Below are positions 38,370 through 46,584 of a DNA stretch of 64,000 nt, piece by piece (position 1 is the first letter of the stretch; the number at the start of each line of letters is the position of its first letter). Under the pieces are notes generated by a model. The model was not told the DNA's origin and ran no database searches. It saw only the letters and a list, made by a program, of their open reading frames with translations. The DNA comes from Priestia filamentosa (GTDB lineage Bacteria; Bacillota; Bacilli; Bacillales; Bacillaceae_H). The stretch spans positions 124,001-188,000 of the forward strand of contig NZ_FXAJ01000006.1 of assembly GCF_900177535.1 (NCBI RefSeq), given 5' to 3'. A program made the position numbers and the translations under genes.

Positions 38370-39110
38370 TCATCTATTTTCTTGTAGGTTTTTATTATTT
38401 ATGCCTTTGATGAGACGATTAGATGCATAACAAATTTCCCCGTTTGTCATTAAGATTTCTCTCTCTTTAGAATTAACCTCTGCTATATGTTGTTTATTTA
38501 CAATAAAACTTTTATGGCATCGATAAAAGTTATCATCCAGATTCTCATAATCTTTTAGCTTTCCGTAAAACTCAATCTGTTCATTTTCCAAATGTAAAAT
38601 AATTTTATGAAGGTTTACGGAAGACTCGAAAAAGTAAATGTCTTTATAGTCTATATTGCGTGTTCTCTCTCCTATTTTCAGATGTACTTTATTTGTATCT
38701 TCACTCTTTCCAATTTGAGAATATCTTCGAAAAGCTTCCTTTAAAGTTGATAAGATTCTCTCCTTTAACATTTCATTGTCGTCTTTTATGATAAAATCCA
38801 GTGCCGCTACTTTATACATGAAAGTTAAATATGTCATCTCTGAATGAGTAGTAACAAAAATAATGCTGCAGAGAGGATCATTTTTCCTTATCTCGCTTCC
38901 TAACTTGATTCCTGTCATATCATTGTTTAGATCAATATCAAGAAAATAACAGTCTACTTTATTTTCTTTAGCATACTCTAAGACATCTAAAGGATCCGTC
39001 GTTGATAAAGCAACGTTTATTCCGTTGTTTTCCATAAATGAATAATTCTTAATTGTAGATGTTATTTCTTCCAATTGCTTGGGATTGTCTTCACATATGA
39101 TAACTTCCAT
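38370..39110 (-). CDS. agrA: AgrA-type LytTR response regulator
   Basis: The 246-residue protein has a receiver domain (1-125) with acidic Glu7/Asp8, the phospho-acceptor in YFLDID (Asp58) and conserved FVTTHSEM. A LytTR DNA-binding domain follows (about 140-240, with IDYKDIYFFESSVNLHKIILH and FYRCHKSFIVN). This is the AgrA/ComE layout and size (S. aureus AgrA is 238 residues). Its ATG overlaps the agrC end by 20 bp. It should bind the LytTR direct repeats upstream of agrB (41318-41347) when the peptide signal is present. It is the last gene of the cluster. Confidence 0.92.
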   Translation of the reverse strand: MEVIICEDNPKQLEEITSTIKNYSFMENNGINVALSTTDPLDVLEYAKENKVDCYFLDIDLNNDMTGIKLGSEIRKNDPLCSIIFVTTHSEMTYLTFMYKVAALDFIIKDDNEMLKERILSTLKEAFRRYSQIGKSEDTNKVHLKIGERTRNIDYKDIYFFESSVNLHKIILHLENEQIEFYGKLKDYENLDDNFYRCHKSFIVNKQHIAEVNSKEREILMTNGEICYASNRLIKGINNKNLQENR

Positions 39111-40425
39111 TTTTTATGTTCCTTTCTTTTATCTCTAATTCTTGGATAAAATAATGATCGTCTATCCTTGTATTTAATGTAATATGTTCACTTCTTGAGA
39201 CAATTTCTTTTAATATAGATAATCCAACGCCTCTGTTCGGTCCCTTTGTAGAATAGCCTTCTCTATAAATCTCATGAACTTTAATGGCCGGATTCGTAAT
39301 CTTATTAAGTACAACAATGAGAATAGATGCTTCTAGATTAATAAAAGCTACCCTTATCATTGGACCTGATTGGTTAATAGAAGCTTCTATAGCATTATCT
39401 AATAGAATTCCTAAAACCCGATTAAGCTCAATAGTATCCATGTTAATGAACTTCACTTGTTCTGTAATTTCTAGATCAATTTCTACCTGCTTTTCCTGTG
39501 CCTGGATAATCTTTGTTGTTAATAGACCCTTTATTCCTTTAATCCCAAGGTTATTAAGTCTACCTAACGTTAAATTGTGATCTACAACCTTTTGCTGTGT
39601 AGCTAATATATGATTATTGAAGTATTCTTTAAGACCTGCATTATCTCCCTCGTCAATATACGCTCTTAATGTAGAGAGAATATTCACATAGTCATGTCGA
39701 AACTTCCTCATATCATTATTAGCTTGTTCTAGAGATTTTACATAAAGCTCAAAATTTTCATTTTCTTTCTCTTTTTGCTTTATTTTATACTGTTTAATTG
39801 ATAAACGTAACATCAACGCAAATAGAACAGTTATTAAAATTAAATACACTATAAAAATCCATAAATTTGAAGCTATATTGATAAACGAACTCTTATCAGA
39901 CATAGCAAAAATATTCATATAGAAGACAATCAAGGTGAGTAATACAATAAGTGTAATAAATGGCATAAGCTTGTGGCTTATCATGTGATTTGAAAGAATA
40001 TACTTTATCCCTTTTTTATATAAAAGGACAAATATGTATAACATTGAACAAAAGATAAGATTTCTAAATATAATAAAGACGATTTCTGAATGGATATTAC
40101 CAATCACCTCTAAAGAAATCAAAGAAGCTAAATGATCAGCTATAATGGCTAAAATAAATGAAACAATAACATGTAAAACTGTAACGCGACTTTTTAGCCT
40201 CCAATAGAAGAAAATTGCTGTCGTAAATATAAGATAAAAAGCCGCATCTGTATGGATTATATAAAAAAGTGAGAACGTAGGTATTACAATAAAGAAAGAA
40301 ATTAAGGTCCAATCTTTTGCTGTTAATTTATAACTTTGTAAAAAACTATTTATAATAATGATAGATAGGAATTGAATAGGTATATTTATAGCTGTTGCTA
40401 AACCTGAATTGATATTAACAGTAAT
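39091..40425 (-). CDS. agrC: AgrC-type quorum-sensing histidine kinase, start codon non-standard or unresolved
   Basis: The first ordinary start in the frame is TTG at 40122, giving 343 residues, but it would cut off half of the membrane sensor. The same frame stays open upstream to a TAA at 40438-40440 and encodes three more hydrophobic helices (for example FLSIIIINSFLQS and TAIFFYWRL). That restores the six-span sensor of AgrC (about 444 residues). No ATG, GTG or TTG exists in that stretch; a GGGGGG run directly precedes an ATT at 40425, which I take as the provisional start. The kinase part has the phosphorylated His in RKFRHDYVNIL (His143 from TTG, about 244 in the long form, close to the position in S. 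aureus AgrC) and the GHKL motifs LDNAIEAS and NRGVGLSIL. It detects the AgrD-derived peptide. Confidence 0.8.
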   Translation of the reverse strand: MTVNINSGLATAINIPIQFLSIIIINSFLQSYKLTAKDWTLISFFIVIPTFSLFYIIHTDAAFYLIFTTAIFFYWRLKSRVTVLHVIVSFILAIIADHLASLISLEVIGNIHSEIVFIIFRNLIFCSMLYIFVLLYKKGIKYILSNHMISHKLMPFITLIVLLTLIVFYMNIFAMSDKSSFINIASNLWIFIVYLILITVLFALMLRLSIKQYKIKQKEKENENFELYVKSLEQANNDMRKFRHDYVNILSTLRAYIDEGDNAGLKEYFNNHILATQQKVVDHNLTLGRLNNLGIKGIKGLLTTKIIQAQEKQVEIDLEITEQVKFINMDTIELNRVLGILLDNAIEASINQSGPMIRVAFINLEASILIVVLNKITNPAIKVHEIYREGYSTKGPNRGVGLSILKEIVSRSEHITLNTRIDDHYFIQELEIKERNIKNGSYHM

Positions 40426-40486
40426 CCCCCCTACATATTACCTATATTGTAATTATATGATATGCAGGAAGATATTGAAAGAATGT

Positions 40487-40633
40487 TTAAAATTTAATAT
40501 TTTCTTTTAATTCCTCTGGTACTTCAACTTCATGGAATAAAGCTGCACACATCTGAGTAGTACCAATAGTCCCTAACTTAACTAAAGATAAGCCAAAAAC
40601 TTTCATAACCATTTTTTCAATACGTTCTTTCAT
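40487..40633 (-). CDS. agrD: AgrD-type cyclic lactone autoinducer prepeptide
   Basis: This is a 48-codon gene in the gap between agrB and agrC. Its ATG overlaps the agrB stop (ATGA), so translation is coupled. It has an amphipathic leader (MKERIEKMVMKVFGLSLVKL), a core TTQMCAALF and the acidic tail HEVEVPEELKENIKF. The tail carries the V-P-E-E-L type pattern that AgrB recognises. The likely mature signal is a thiolactone ring between Cys29 and Phe33 (C-A-A-L-F), a five-residue macrocycle as in staphylococcal and lactobacillus AIPs, with a short N-terminal extension. The exocyclic length is not predictable from sequence. Confidence 0.85.
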   Translation of the reverse strand: MKERIEKMVMKVFGLSLVKLGTIGTTQMCAALFHEVEVPEELKENIKF

Positions 40634-41202
40634 TTTTGATCGACTCCTTTTAAGATCGTAGATAATATAACACTGATACTTTCAATAGCGATTCCAAAAA
40701 CAAGGTATTTGGTTATGGTGCTCGGAATAAAAAGGATAAGTAAAGTAATTAAAATTAATCTAAATTTAAGTTTCCTTCTAAGATAAGCCTTGTGTTTATC
40801 ATTGATGATTGAGTTAACTGATGTGCCTATTGGAGCGAAGAATAGCAATGGAAGGATGGAAATGAAATAAATAAAGAAGTTTAGAGTAGCTGAGATTTCT
40901 ATCCCACTTAATATTAGTGAACAAAGTGGAAACATCATACAACTAACTATTGTGCATATCCATATATTTTTATTATGAAATCCATATGCGACTTGTCTAA
41001 TCATATAAAATGATGCGTGAGTTAAAAATGTAGCTAGGAAACAATTTAGTAAGAGAGCTAATGAATAAACAATGAGCAGTTTCTTTAAATCAGCAATAAA
41101 TAGCTTCCATCCAAAAATCATCCTTACTTGATCTACCTTTTCTAACTGAAGCTGTTTAGAAAAATATGCTACTATTCTTTCTTCACGCTGAGTTAATTCC
41201 AT
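40630..41202 (-). CDS. agrB: AgrB-type integral membrane peptidase
   Basis: The 190-residue membrane protein has the AgrB catalytic pair His76 (in AYGFHNKN) and Cys83 (IWIC), spaced exactly as His77/Cys84 of S. aureus AgrB. It also has four to six hydrophobic helices (about 40-62, 83-105, 108-125, 145-185). AgrB removes the C-terminal tail of AgrD and forms its thiolactone. ATG lies behind AAGGGGGAGGGAAG, a strong ribosome site. It is first in agrB-agrD-agrC-agrA, preceded by a putative AgrA-controlled promoter, and 223 bp downstream of the LuxR-type gene. Confidence 0.9.
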   Translation of the reverse strand: MELTQREERIVAYFSKQLQLEKVDQVRMIFGWKLFIADLKKLLIVYSLALLLNCFLATFLTHASFYMIRQVAYGFHNKNIWICTIVSCMMFPLCSLILSGIEISATLNFFIYFISILPLLFFAPIGTSVNSIINDKHKAYLRRKLKFRLILITLLILFIPSTITKYLVFGIAIESISVILSTILKGVDQK

Positions 41203-41286
41203 CTTCCCTCCCCCTTTTCTTACTTTTATTGTAATACCTTTCTTTTATTTACAGAAAAATCCCTACTAAACGTTCTAAAATTAATA

Positions 41287-41347
41287 ATTATCACATAAAA
41301 AGAACGATAATCATCACGTAAACGTAGAAAATTCATACGTAAACGTA
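41287..41347 (-). promoter_or_regulatory. Putative AgrA-dependent promoter with LytTR direct repeats
   Basis: On the minus strand TACGTTTACGT occurs twice (41337-41347 and 41316-41326), exactly 21 bp apart. TACGTTTAC fits the LytTR consensus [TA][AC][CA]GTTN[AG][TC] fully, and the 12-bp spacing between 9-mers is that of AgrA sites. Directly downstream are a poor -35 (GATGAT) and, after 17 bp, a good -10 (GATAAT, 41287-41292), as in activator-dependent agr promoters. A second possible -10 (TACAAT, 41228-41233) lies nearer agrB. Confidence 0.75.
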
Positions 41348-41425
41348 ATAATTATCGTTTCTTTTTTCCTAATTCATTACTATTTGATAACTAAAGTTTT
41401 GAATTCTATGATTTATCGCAACATT

Positions 41426-42031
41426 TTAATCAACGTTTATCAGTTTCTGATTGAAAGCTTTTTGTATGGCTTCTTGATAACTATGGACACCAAGCTGTTT
41501 TGTAATAGAAGATAAATACCCTTCCAACCGATGAGAGGAGAGTCCAAGTTTCTCAGTAACATATGTTATTGTATGCCCCTTCCCCAATAATTGAAGAATG
41601 TTCAACTCAATCTCCTTAAAGGAGTTTGAAGAATGATCATTCATCAAAATGTCTGGCTCTTTCCTATCATCCATTAGAAATGCTAATAACTCCTTCACCT
41701 TCAGGTGCTTGCTATGGAATGCTTTAATGCCATTTTCAACACTTCGTTGGGCAAGATCATTTAATCTTTCACTAGCAATAAAATGTAGAGTGATGTTTGG
41801 ATATCTTTTCATTATCAACTTTGCTAAGTTCAGATGAAACTCAAAAGAAATGGAAGACACATCAATTAAAATTACCTTGCCCCCTTGTTGAATAATAACT
41901 TCTAACTCCTTAAAATAATCATGTTGCTTATAGTGAATAGTAGATATCTCTAAATTAGGATTTTTCAACTTCAATGTTGATGTTAGACTCTCTAGAAATA
42001 AGCTGTATTCTGATATTATGCACATTTTCAT
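41426..42031 (-). CDS. LuxR/NarL-type regulator in the lanthipeptide cluster
   Basis: Starting at ATG 42031 behind TTGAGGAGGAGATTTCT, the product has 201 residues (a more upstream in-frame start would overlap the M50 gene). The N-terminal part (MKMCIISEYSLFLESLTSTLK and VILIDVSSISFEFHLN) has the fold pattern of a receiver domain. It lacks a full acidic pocket and the usual switch residues, so it may be a phosphorylation-independent pseudo-receiver. The C-terminus (about 145-195, IELNILQLLGKGHTITYVTEKLGLSSHRLEGYLSSI) is a LuxR HTH. It lies between the immunity protease and agr genes and is probably a pathway-specific regulator. It has no equivalent in the enterococcal cytolysin operon. Confidence 0.75.
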   Translation of the reverse strand: MKMCIISEYSLFLESLTSTLKLKNPNLEISTIHYKQHDYFKELEVIIQQGGKVILIDVSSISFEFHLNLAKLIMKRYPNITLHFIASERLNDLAQRSVENGIKAFHSKHLKVKELLAFLMDDRKEPDILMNDHSSNSFKEIELNILQLLGKGHTITYVTEKLGLSSHRLEGYLSSITKQLGVHSYQEAIQKAFNQKLINVD

Positions 42032-42069
42032 AGAAATCTCCTCCTCAAGATATCTAAATTCAACAATAT

Positions 42070-43104
42070 CTATGCATGCTGGGACAAATACTGTTTGACA
42101 AATACTTTTTCTGCATTCCAAAAAGCATACCGATTTGTGTGGTTTTTCTTTATGTAGTCAACGTATGTTTTGGTATTATTGATTTGCTTTCCTTTCACTT
42201 GTTCAAGAATACTCATCGTGCGAAGCTTGGAAACCACGTCAATAGTAGGTCCCTCTTTAAAATCATTTTCATCAAATGTTAATTCTTCTCCTAATATGAA
42301 TTGGGAAGCAAGGTAGAAGTGCATAACATTTATTCTATAAACCTTATTTATTTTCTCTAGTTCATTGGTTTTAATTCTATGAATAAACTTTCTCAAATAT
42401 CTCTTATCCCCTACTGCTACTGTTCCATAGAATAAAAACATCATGTACAAAGGCAATTTACTTGCTGATAAGGTGTTTGGATCTATACTTGCGCTTTCTT
42501 CAAGTAAAGAGCAATCCCATTGCACAGCCTGTTCTGGAGCAACCAAAATTTTAGACATCTTATGATACGTAATGAAAGAAGTATCCTTTGTAAGAAATTT
42601 AATGATTACAAAACCGTCAGAGAATAAGCCAGAAAAGTTATAAGGGACTATAGTTACTACGAATATAAACAAGTTGAATACTCCTAAATAATATAGAAAT
42701 TCTCCATCAGCAAATATGAACATGGAGAAGATGAAACTAGCTAACGGACCTCCTAGGAAAGTTGCAATTGTTTTTTGGGAGAATTTTTCATTCCTACTAT
42801 CAATCTGTAACATTGTTATGCCACCAATATGACTCCATTGATTATTAAAACCCATTCTTAATCTCCAACTATGATTACGCTGTACAACGAAAGGACCCAC
42901 TGTTAATTGTAATAATGAAGAACCAGTTAATATCCCTCCAATCATATGACCTAATTCATGTATAAGAAGTGTCAAAAATAAGCAGATTGCAAGCCATAGA
43001 ATGTTCTCAGAAGCTTCTGCAATATTTAAAGGAGAGATCGAAATCGAAATTAGGATGATACATATAAAGCTAAAAACCATTATAGGACTTTTTAATATTT
43101 TCAT
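42070..43104 (-). CDS. cylI: CylI-like M50 membrane metalloprotease, candidate lanthipeptide immunity protein
   Basis: This 344-residue multi-span protein carries the intramembrane zinc motif HELGH (His49-Glu50-His53) and a second motif, NFSGLFSDGF, whose Asp is the third ligand as in site-2 proteases. CylI, the immunity protein of enterococcal cytolysin, is of this type, the same length and at the same operon position (after cylA). It has helices at about 8-25, 35-60, 120-150 and 160-185, then a soluble C-terminal half. It is expected to protect the producer from the mature two-peptide toxin. No LanFEG transporter is encoded here, as in cytolysin clusters. Eleven bases separate it from cylA. 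Confidence 0.8.
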   Translation of the reverse strand: MKILKSPIMVFSFICIILISISISPLNIAEASENILWLAICLFLTLLIHELGHMIGGILTGSSLLQLTVGPFVVQRNHSWRLRMGFNNQWSHIGGITMLQIDSRNEKFSQKTIATFLGGPLASFIFSMFIFADGEFLYYLGVFNLFIFVVTIVPYNFSGLFSDGFVIIKFLTKDTSFITYHKMSKILVAPEQAVQWDCSLLEESASIDPNTLSASKLPLYMMFLFYGTVAVGDKRYLRKFIHRIKTNELEKINKVYRINVMHFYLASQFILGEELTFDENDFKEGPTIDVVSKLRTMSILEQVKGKQINNTKTYVDYIKKNHTNRYAFWNAEKVFVKQYLSQHA

Positions 43105-43114
43105 GGTGATTACC

Positions 43115-44434
43115 TCATTTCACGTCTGATAATGTTGAATATATATCAAGTTCTCCATAGCCAAAGTAAGAGTCTCTGCCTTTATCACCAAGATCCTTTG
43201 CATTGTTATAAATTGTTTTCTCTATTCTATTTGGATTGATCTTCTTCCCCTCATCAAGACTACTTCCTATAAGTAAAGCAGCTGTAGCTGATACTTGGGG
43301 AGCTGCTAGACTTGTTCCAAATGAAAGAGTATATCCTTTTGGTAAACCAACTGCTTGATCTATAAAAGTGTTGTCCTTGGAAGTAGGGAATGTCGTTAAC
43401 ATCATTTCTGTTACATTAATTTCTCCCCTAGTCTCATAGTTCTCTCCAAAATAACCTGTAGGAGCTGTAACATCGATTTCTTGCCCAAAGTTAGAATATG
43501 GAGCTATAGATTGATTCCTTAATGTACTTCCTACTGTAATTAGATTAGGTAGGCCACCTGGCAGATGAAGCTTCCCTTCCTCTTTTGCTAAATTATCAAG
43601 GTTATATCCTTCATTTCCAGAGGAAGCAACTACAGTAACTTTATTCTTCTTGGCAAAGTGGATTGCTCGTTCATATGCTTTTATAATAAGTTGCTCATCT
43701 TCCTTACTACTTGATTTGTAAGTACCTAAACTTAGGTTAATTACATCTACATCATCTTTTACTGCTTCTACAATAGCTTGCAACGCCCACATTGATTCAC
43801 CGTCTTTTTTCCCAATAACCTTATAAGGAACTATAGAGACGTTGGGGGCCAGTGTAGTAATGACCCCAGATACAGAAGTGCCGTGCCCAAAATCATCAGC
43901 TAATGAAGAATCTCCTTCTACAAAAGTTTTCCCCTTAAGGAGGTGATTTTTCAAGAGTGGGTGATTTTCATCAATTCCACTATCGATTACGGCAACCTTT
44001 ACGTCTGCCATATTTCTAGGTTGATCCACTTCTGAAAGATTACCTGTTATACGCTTGTAGCCCCAATTAAACTTTTCATAATGATCAGACAATATTAAGT
44101 TCCGTTCATCGGTATCTGCGTTTATTGTTTCAACATAGATACCTGGTAACTGTCCAACAAGGTTATCTTCATTAGAAGGATCATTTAATTTAGAAAATTC
44201 CGCTGGAGATAAATTGTTTGTTTCTATCAAATATAGCTCTTTTATCTTGTTAATTTCTGCGTCAGGAGCAATACGTTGTATCTCTCTCAATTTTTCATTA
44301 AACTCAGCTTCGTCCTTAAGCATAAAGGTTAAAGATGATGTTTCAGAAGATGAAGCCGAGCTATTAGGTACATACACATTGATCGCTAAACTTATTGTAA
44401 TAAGAAAACTTATAATAAGCTTCTTATAATTCAT
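43115..44434 (-). CDS. cylA: Extracellular subtilisin-like lanthipeptide-activating protease (CylA type)
   Basis: The 439-residue pre-pro-subtilase has a signal peptide (about 1-27, LIISFLITISLAINVYVPNSSASS) and a propeptide to about residue 100. The S8 catalytic domain has Asp151 (VAVIDSGIDENHP), His184 (DFGHGTSVSG), oxyanion Asn274 and Ser375 (FGTSLAAP). It would remove the residual GDVQAE hexapeptide after export, giving active subunits, as CylA does in enterococci. The pro-region contains GIYVE-TIN (100-105), similar to the substrate site VQAE-TTP, so self-activation there is likely. Its ATG overlaps the cylB stop by four bases. Confidence 0.88.
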   Translation of the reverse strand: MNYKKLIISFLITISLAINVYVPNSSASSSETSSLTFMLKDEAEFNEKLREIQRIAPDAEINKIKELYLIETNNLSPAEFSKLNDPSNEDNLVGQLPGIYVETINADTDERNLILSDHYEKFNWGYKRITGNLSEVDQPRNMADVKVAVIDSGIDENHPLLKNHLLKGKTFVEGDSSLADDFGHGTSVSGVITTLAPNVSIVPYKVIGKKDGESMWALQAIVEAVKDDVDVINLSLGTYKSSSKEDEQLIIKAYERAIHFAKKNKVTVVASSGNEGYNLDNLAKEEGKLHLPGGLPNLITVGSTLRNQSIAPYSNFGQEIDVTAPTGYFGENYETRGEINVTEMMLTTFPTSKDNTFIDQAVGLPKGYTLSFGTSLAAPQVSATAALLIGSSLDEGKKINPNRIEKTIYNNAKDLGDKGRDSYFGYGELDIYSTLSDVK

Positions 44435-46584
44435 GATACTCCCTCCATCTTCTGTTCCTCCGTATAGAGATTTCTGTAATAAACATTTGTTTTCATTAAG
44501 TAATCATGACTACCATCGCCTACTATTTCTCCTTCATTCATCACAATAATTCGATCAATGTTTTTAATCGTTTGTAAGCGGTGAGCTATTACTACGACAG
44601 TTGTATCTTTTTTAAATAAAGTTTTCATTATATGTCTCTCTGAGATATTATCCAAAGCTGAAGTTGGTTCATCAAGTAAATGTAGCTCTGGGTCTCTATA
44701 TAGGTTTCTCGCTAAGGCAATTTTTTGTCTTTGTCCTCCTGATAAATTAGCTCCTTGTTCCGAAACCATTGTTTCAATTCCTAACGGTAAATGCCGCACA
44801 ATGGAAAGTACATCGGAATCTTCAAGTACACCCTCCATTTTTTTGCAGTCCTCTTTGTTTCCATAATCAAATGGTTTATTTAGGGTAATATTGTCTTTAA
44901 CAGACATATTAAAAACCATTGGGGATTGACTAATTGTTGCAATCTTTTCATTTTTTGTATTCTCTGATACATCATCAAGCTTTATTTTATTAAAATAGAC
45001 GGCTCCCTTTGTCGGATGAATAAGCCCTGCTAATAGCTTTAAAACCGTACTTTTCCCAGAACCACTTGGTCCAACAATAGCTACTTTCTCACCCTTTTTA
45101 ACCTGGAGATCTATTTGAGAAATAACTGGCTTATCATACTTACTATACGAGTACTCTACTCCCTTTAAGGAGATCTCCCTAAAAGAATCTAGTTCAACTT
45201 CCTTACAATTAGATGTATGAACGGGATAATGGATAACCTCTTCAAGTTTAGTAAAATAAGATTTCAAGATCACCATATCGTTGTATACTCCTGATAAACT
45301 CATGACTGGATTAAGAAAAGACCCAGATAGTGAAATAAAAGCAACAAGGGTACCAAGTGTAACTTGATTCTGTCCTACTAGTGATAGACCTGTGCAAAGG
45401 AGAAACAAAGGCATTAGAAATTGTAATGTTTGAGGGATAGTGCCAAACTTTGATTGAAACCTTTCCTTCTCTTGAGTGATAAAAATTTGTTTTTGAAAAT
45501 TTTCCTTCCAGCTATCAAAAAAGTTCTTCTCTGTTCCTGTAGTTTTAACTGTTTCAATTCCTTCAATAATCTCCGTAATACTTTTTTGCACTTTTGCCTG
45601 CTCAATAAGTTCTAAGTCTACAAAATTCTTAATTCGCTTTGTATTTACAACTGAAACAAAAACGATTACAGCAGCTATCATTAGACTTATAGTAGTAAGT
45701 ACACTAGAGTAATAGAACATTAGACCAATATAGAATATTAAGAAAAGACTATCGACAAATAATAGAACTACTTTTTGCGTTAAGATTTGTTTAATATAGA
45801 CACTAAGGTTTGATCGAAAGATTAGTTCCCCCGTTGAACGATTAATAAAAAAGGAAAGAGGCAATCTAAGCATATTCCCCATAAAGTGTGTCATTAGCTC
45901 ATAATCAAAAGATTTTTGAAACATAGCCACTATAAGCCCCCTGAAAGTTTGGAGAGCATAGTAACTCAACCCAACAATGATTACTGACAATGTGAATGCA
46001 CCAATAGAGAATTCATTTAAGAAAGAAGTGTTATCAATCAACTTTTGAATTGTAATTGGAACAGCTAAGCTAAATAACTGTAATATCATCGTCAATCCAC
46101 ATAGAAGAAGAAGTGGCTTCTTAAACTTCTTTAGGAGAAAGCTTACAAGAAAGTTAGTTTTTCTTTCGCTAACAAATCGGCTTGTTTCTCCAACTTCCTT
46201 TACAATTAAGCCAATTTGCGAAAACTTCTCTCTAAATTCCTGTTGATCAATCCATCTTCTTCCTGTAGCTGGATCACAAATAAGAATTTTTTGTTTTTTT
46301 GTTCTTTCTACGACAATGTAATGTTTTTGATTCCAAAATGCTATAAAGGGAGTTTTCAAGTCCCCGACAGCTTCTGCAGAAACTTTTATTGCAGCAGTCG
46401 TAACTTGAAACTCCTCCATCATATTTTTTAAATCTGTAAGCTTATAGCCACCTCTAGGCACTCCATATTTATCACGCAACTCTTGTATACGAACTTGGGC
46501 TCCAGCATGGTTTAAAATCATAGCAACACAGGCTAAACCACATTCACTATGCTCAGCTTGTTCTATGAACTGAACTTTCTTCAT
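44431..46584 (-). CDS. cylB: Peptidase-containing ABC exporter of the lanthipeptide (LanT/CylB type)
   Basis: The 717-residue protein has an N-terminal C39 peptidase (1-135) with Gln9, Cys15, His88 and Asp104 in place. A six-helix exporter membrane domain (about 150-435) follows, then an ABC ATPase (about 470-715) with Walker A GPSGSGKST, signature LSGGQRQKIALARNL and Walker B LHLLDEPTSALD. It exports the modified precursors and cuts them at the double-glycine-type site QGS-GDVQ. It overlaps the synthetase stop by four bases (ATGA) and the cylA start by four bases, so the M-B-A block is translationally coupled. Confidence 0.93.
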   Translation of the reverse strand: MKKVQFIEQAEHSECGLACVAMILNHAGAQVRIQELRDKYGVPRGGYKLTDLKNMMEEFQVTTAAIKVSAEAVGDLKTPFIAFWNQKHYIVVERTKKQKILICDPATGRRWIDQQEFREKFSQIGLIVKEVGETSRFVSERKTNFLVSFLLKKFKKPLLLLCGLTMILQLFSLAVPITIQKLIDNTSFLNEFSIGAFTLSVIIVGLSYYALQTFRGLIVAMFQKSFDYELMTHFMGNMLRLPLSFFINRSTGELIFRSNLSVYIKQILTQKVVLLFVDSLFLIFYIGLMFYYSSVLTTISLMIAAVIVFVSVVNTKRIKNFVDLELIEQAKVQKSITEIIEGIETVKTTGTEKNFFDSWKENFQKQIFITQEKERFQSKFGTIPQTLQFLMPLFLLCTGLSLVGQNQVTLGTLVAFISLSGSFLNPVMSLSGVYNDMVILKSYFTKLEEVIHYPVHTSNCKEVELDSFREISLKGVEYSYSKYDKPVISQIDLQVKKGEKVAIVGPSGSGKSTVLKLLAGLIHPTKGAVYFNKIKLDDVSENTKNEKIATISQSPMVFNMSVKDNITLNKPFDYGNKEDCKKMEGVLEDSDVLSIVRHLPLGIETMVSEQGANLSGGQRQKIALARNLYRDPELHLLDEPTSALDNISERHIMKTLFKKDTTVVVIAHRLQTIKNIDRIIVMNEGEIVGDGSHDYLMKTNVYYRNLYTEEQKMEGVS

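Noticed and set aside
42032..42121. N-terminal extension of the LuxR-type regulator
   Set aside because: The extension overlaps the M50 protease gene, while a strong GAGGAGGAG site sits before ATG 42031.
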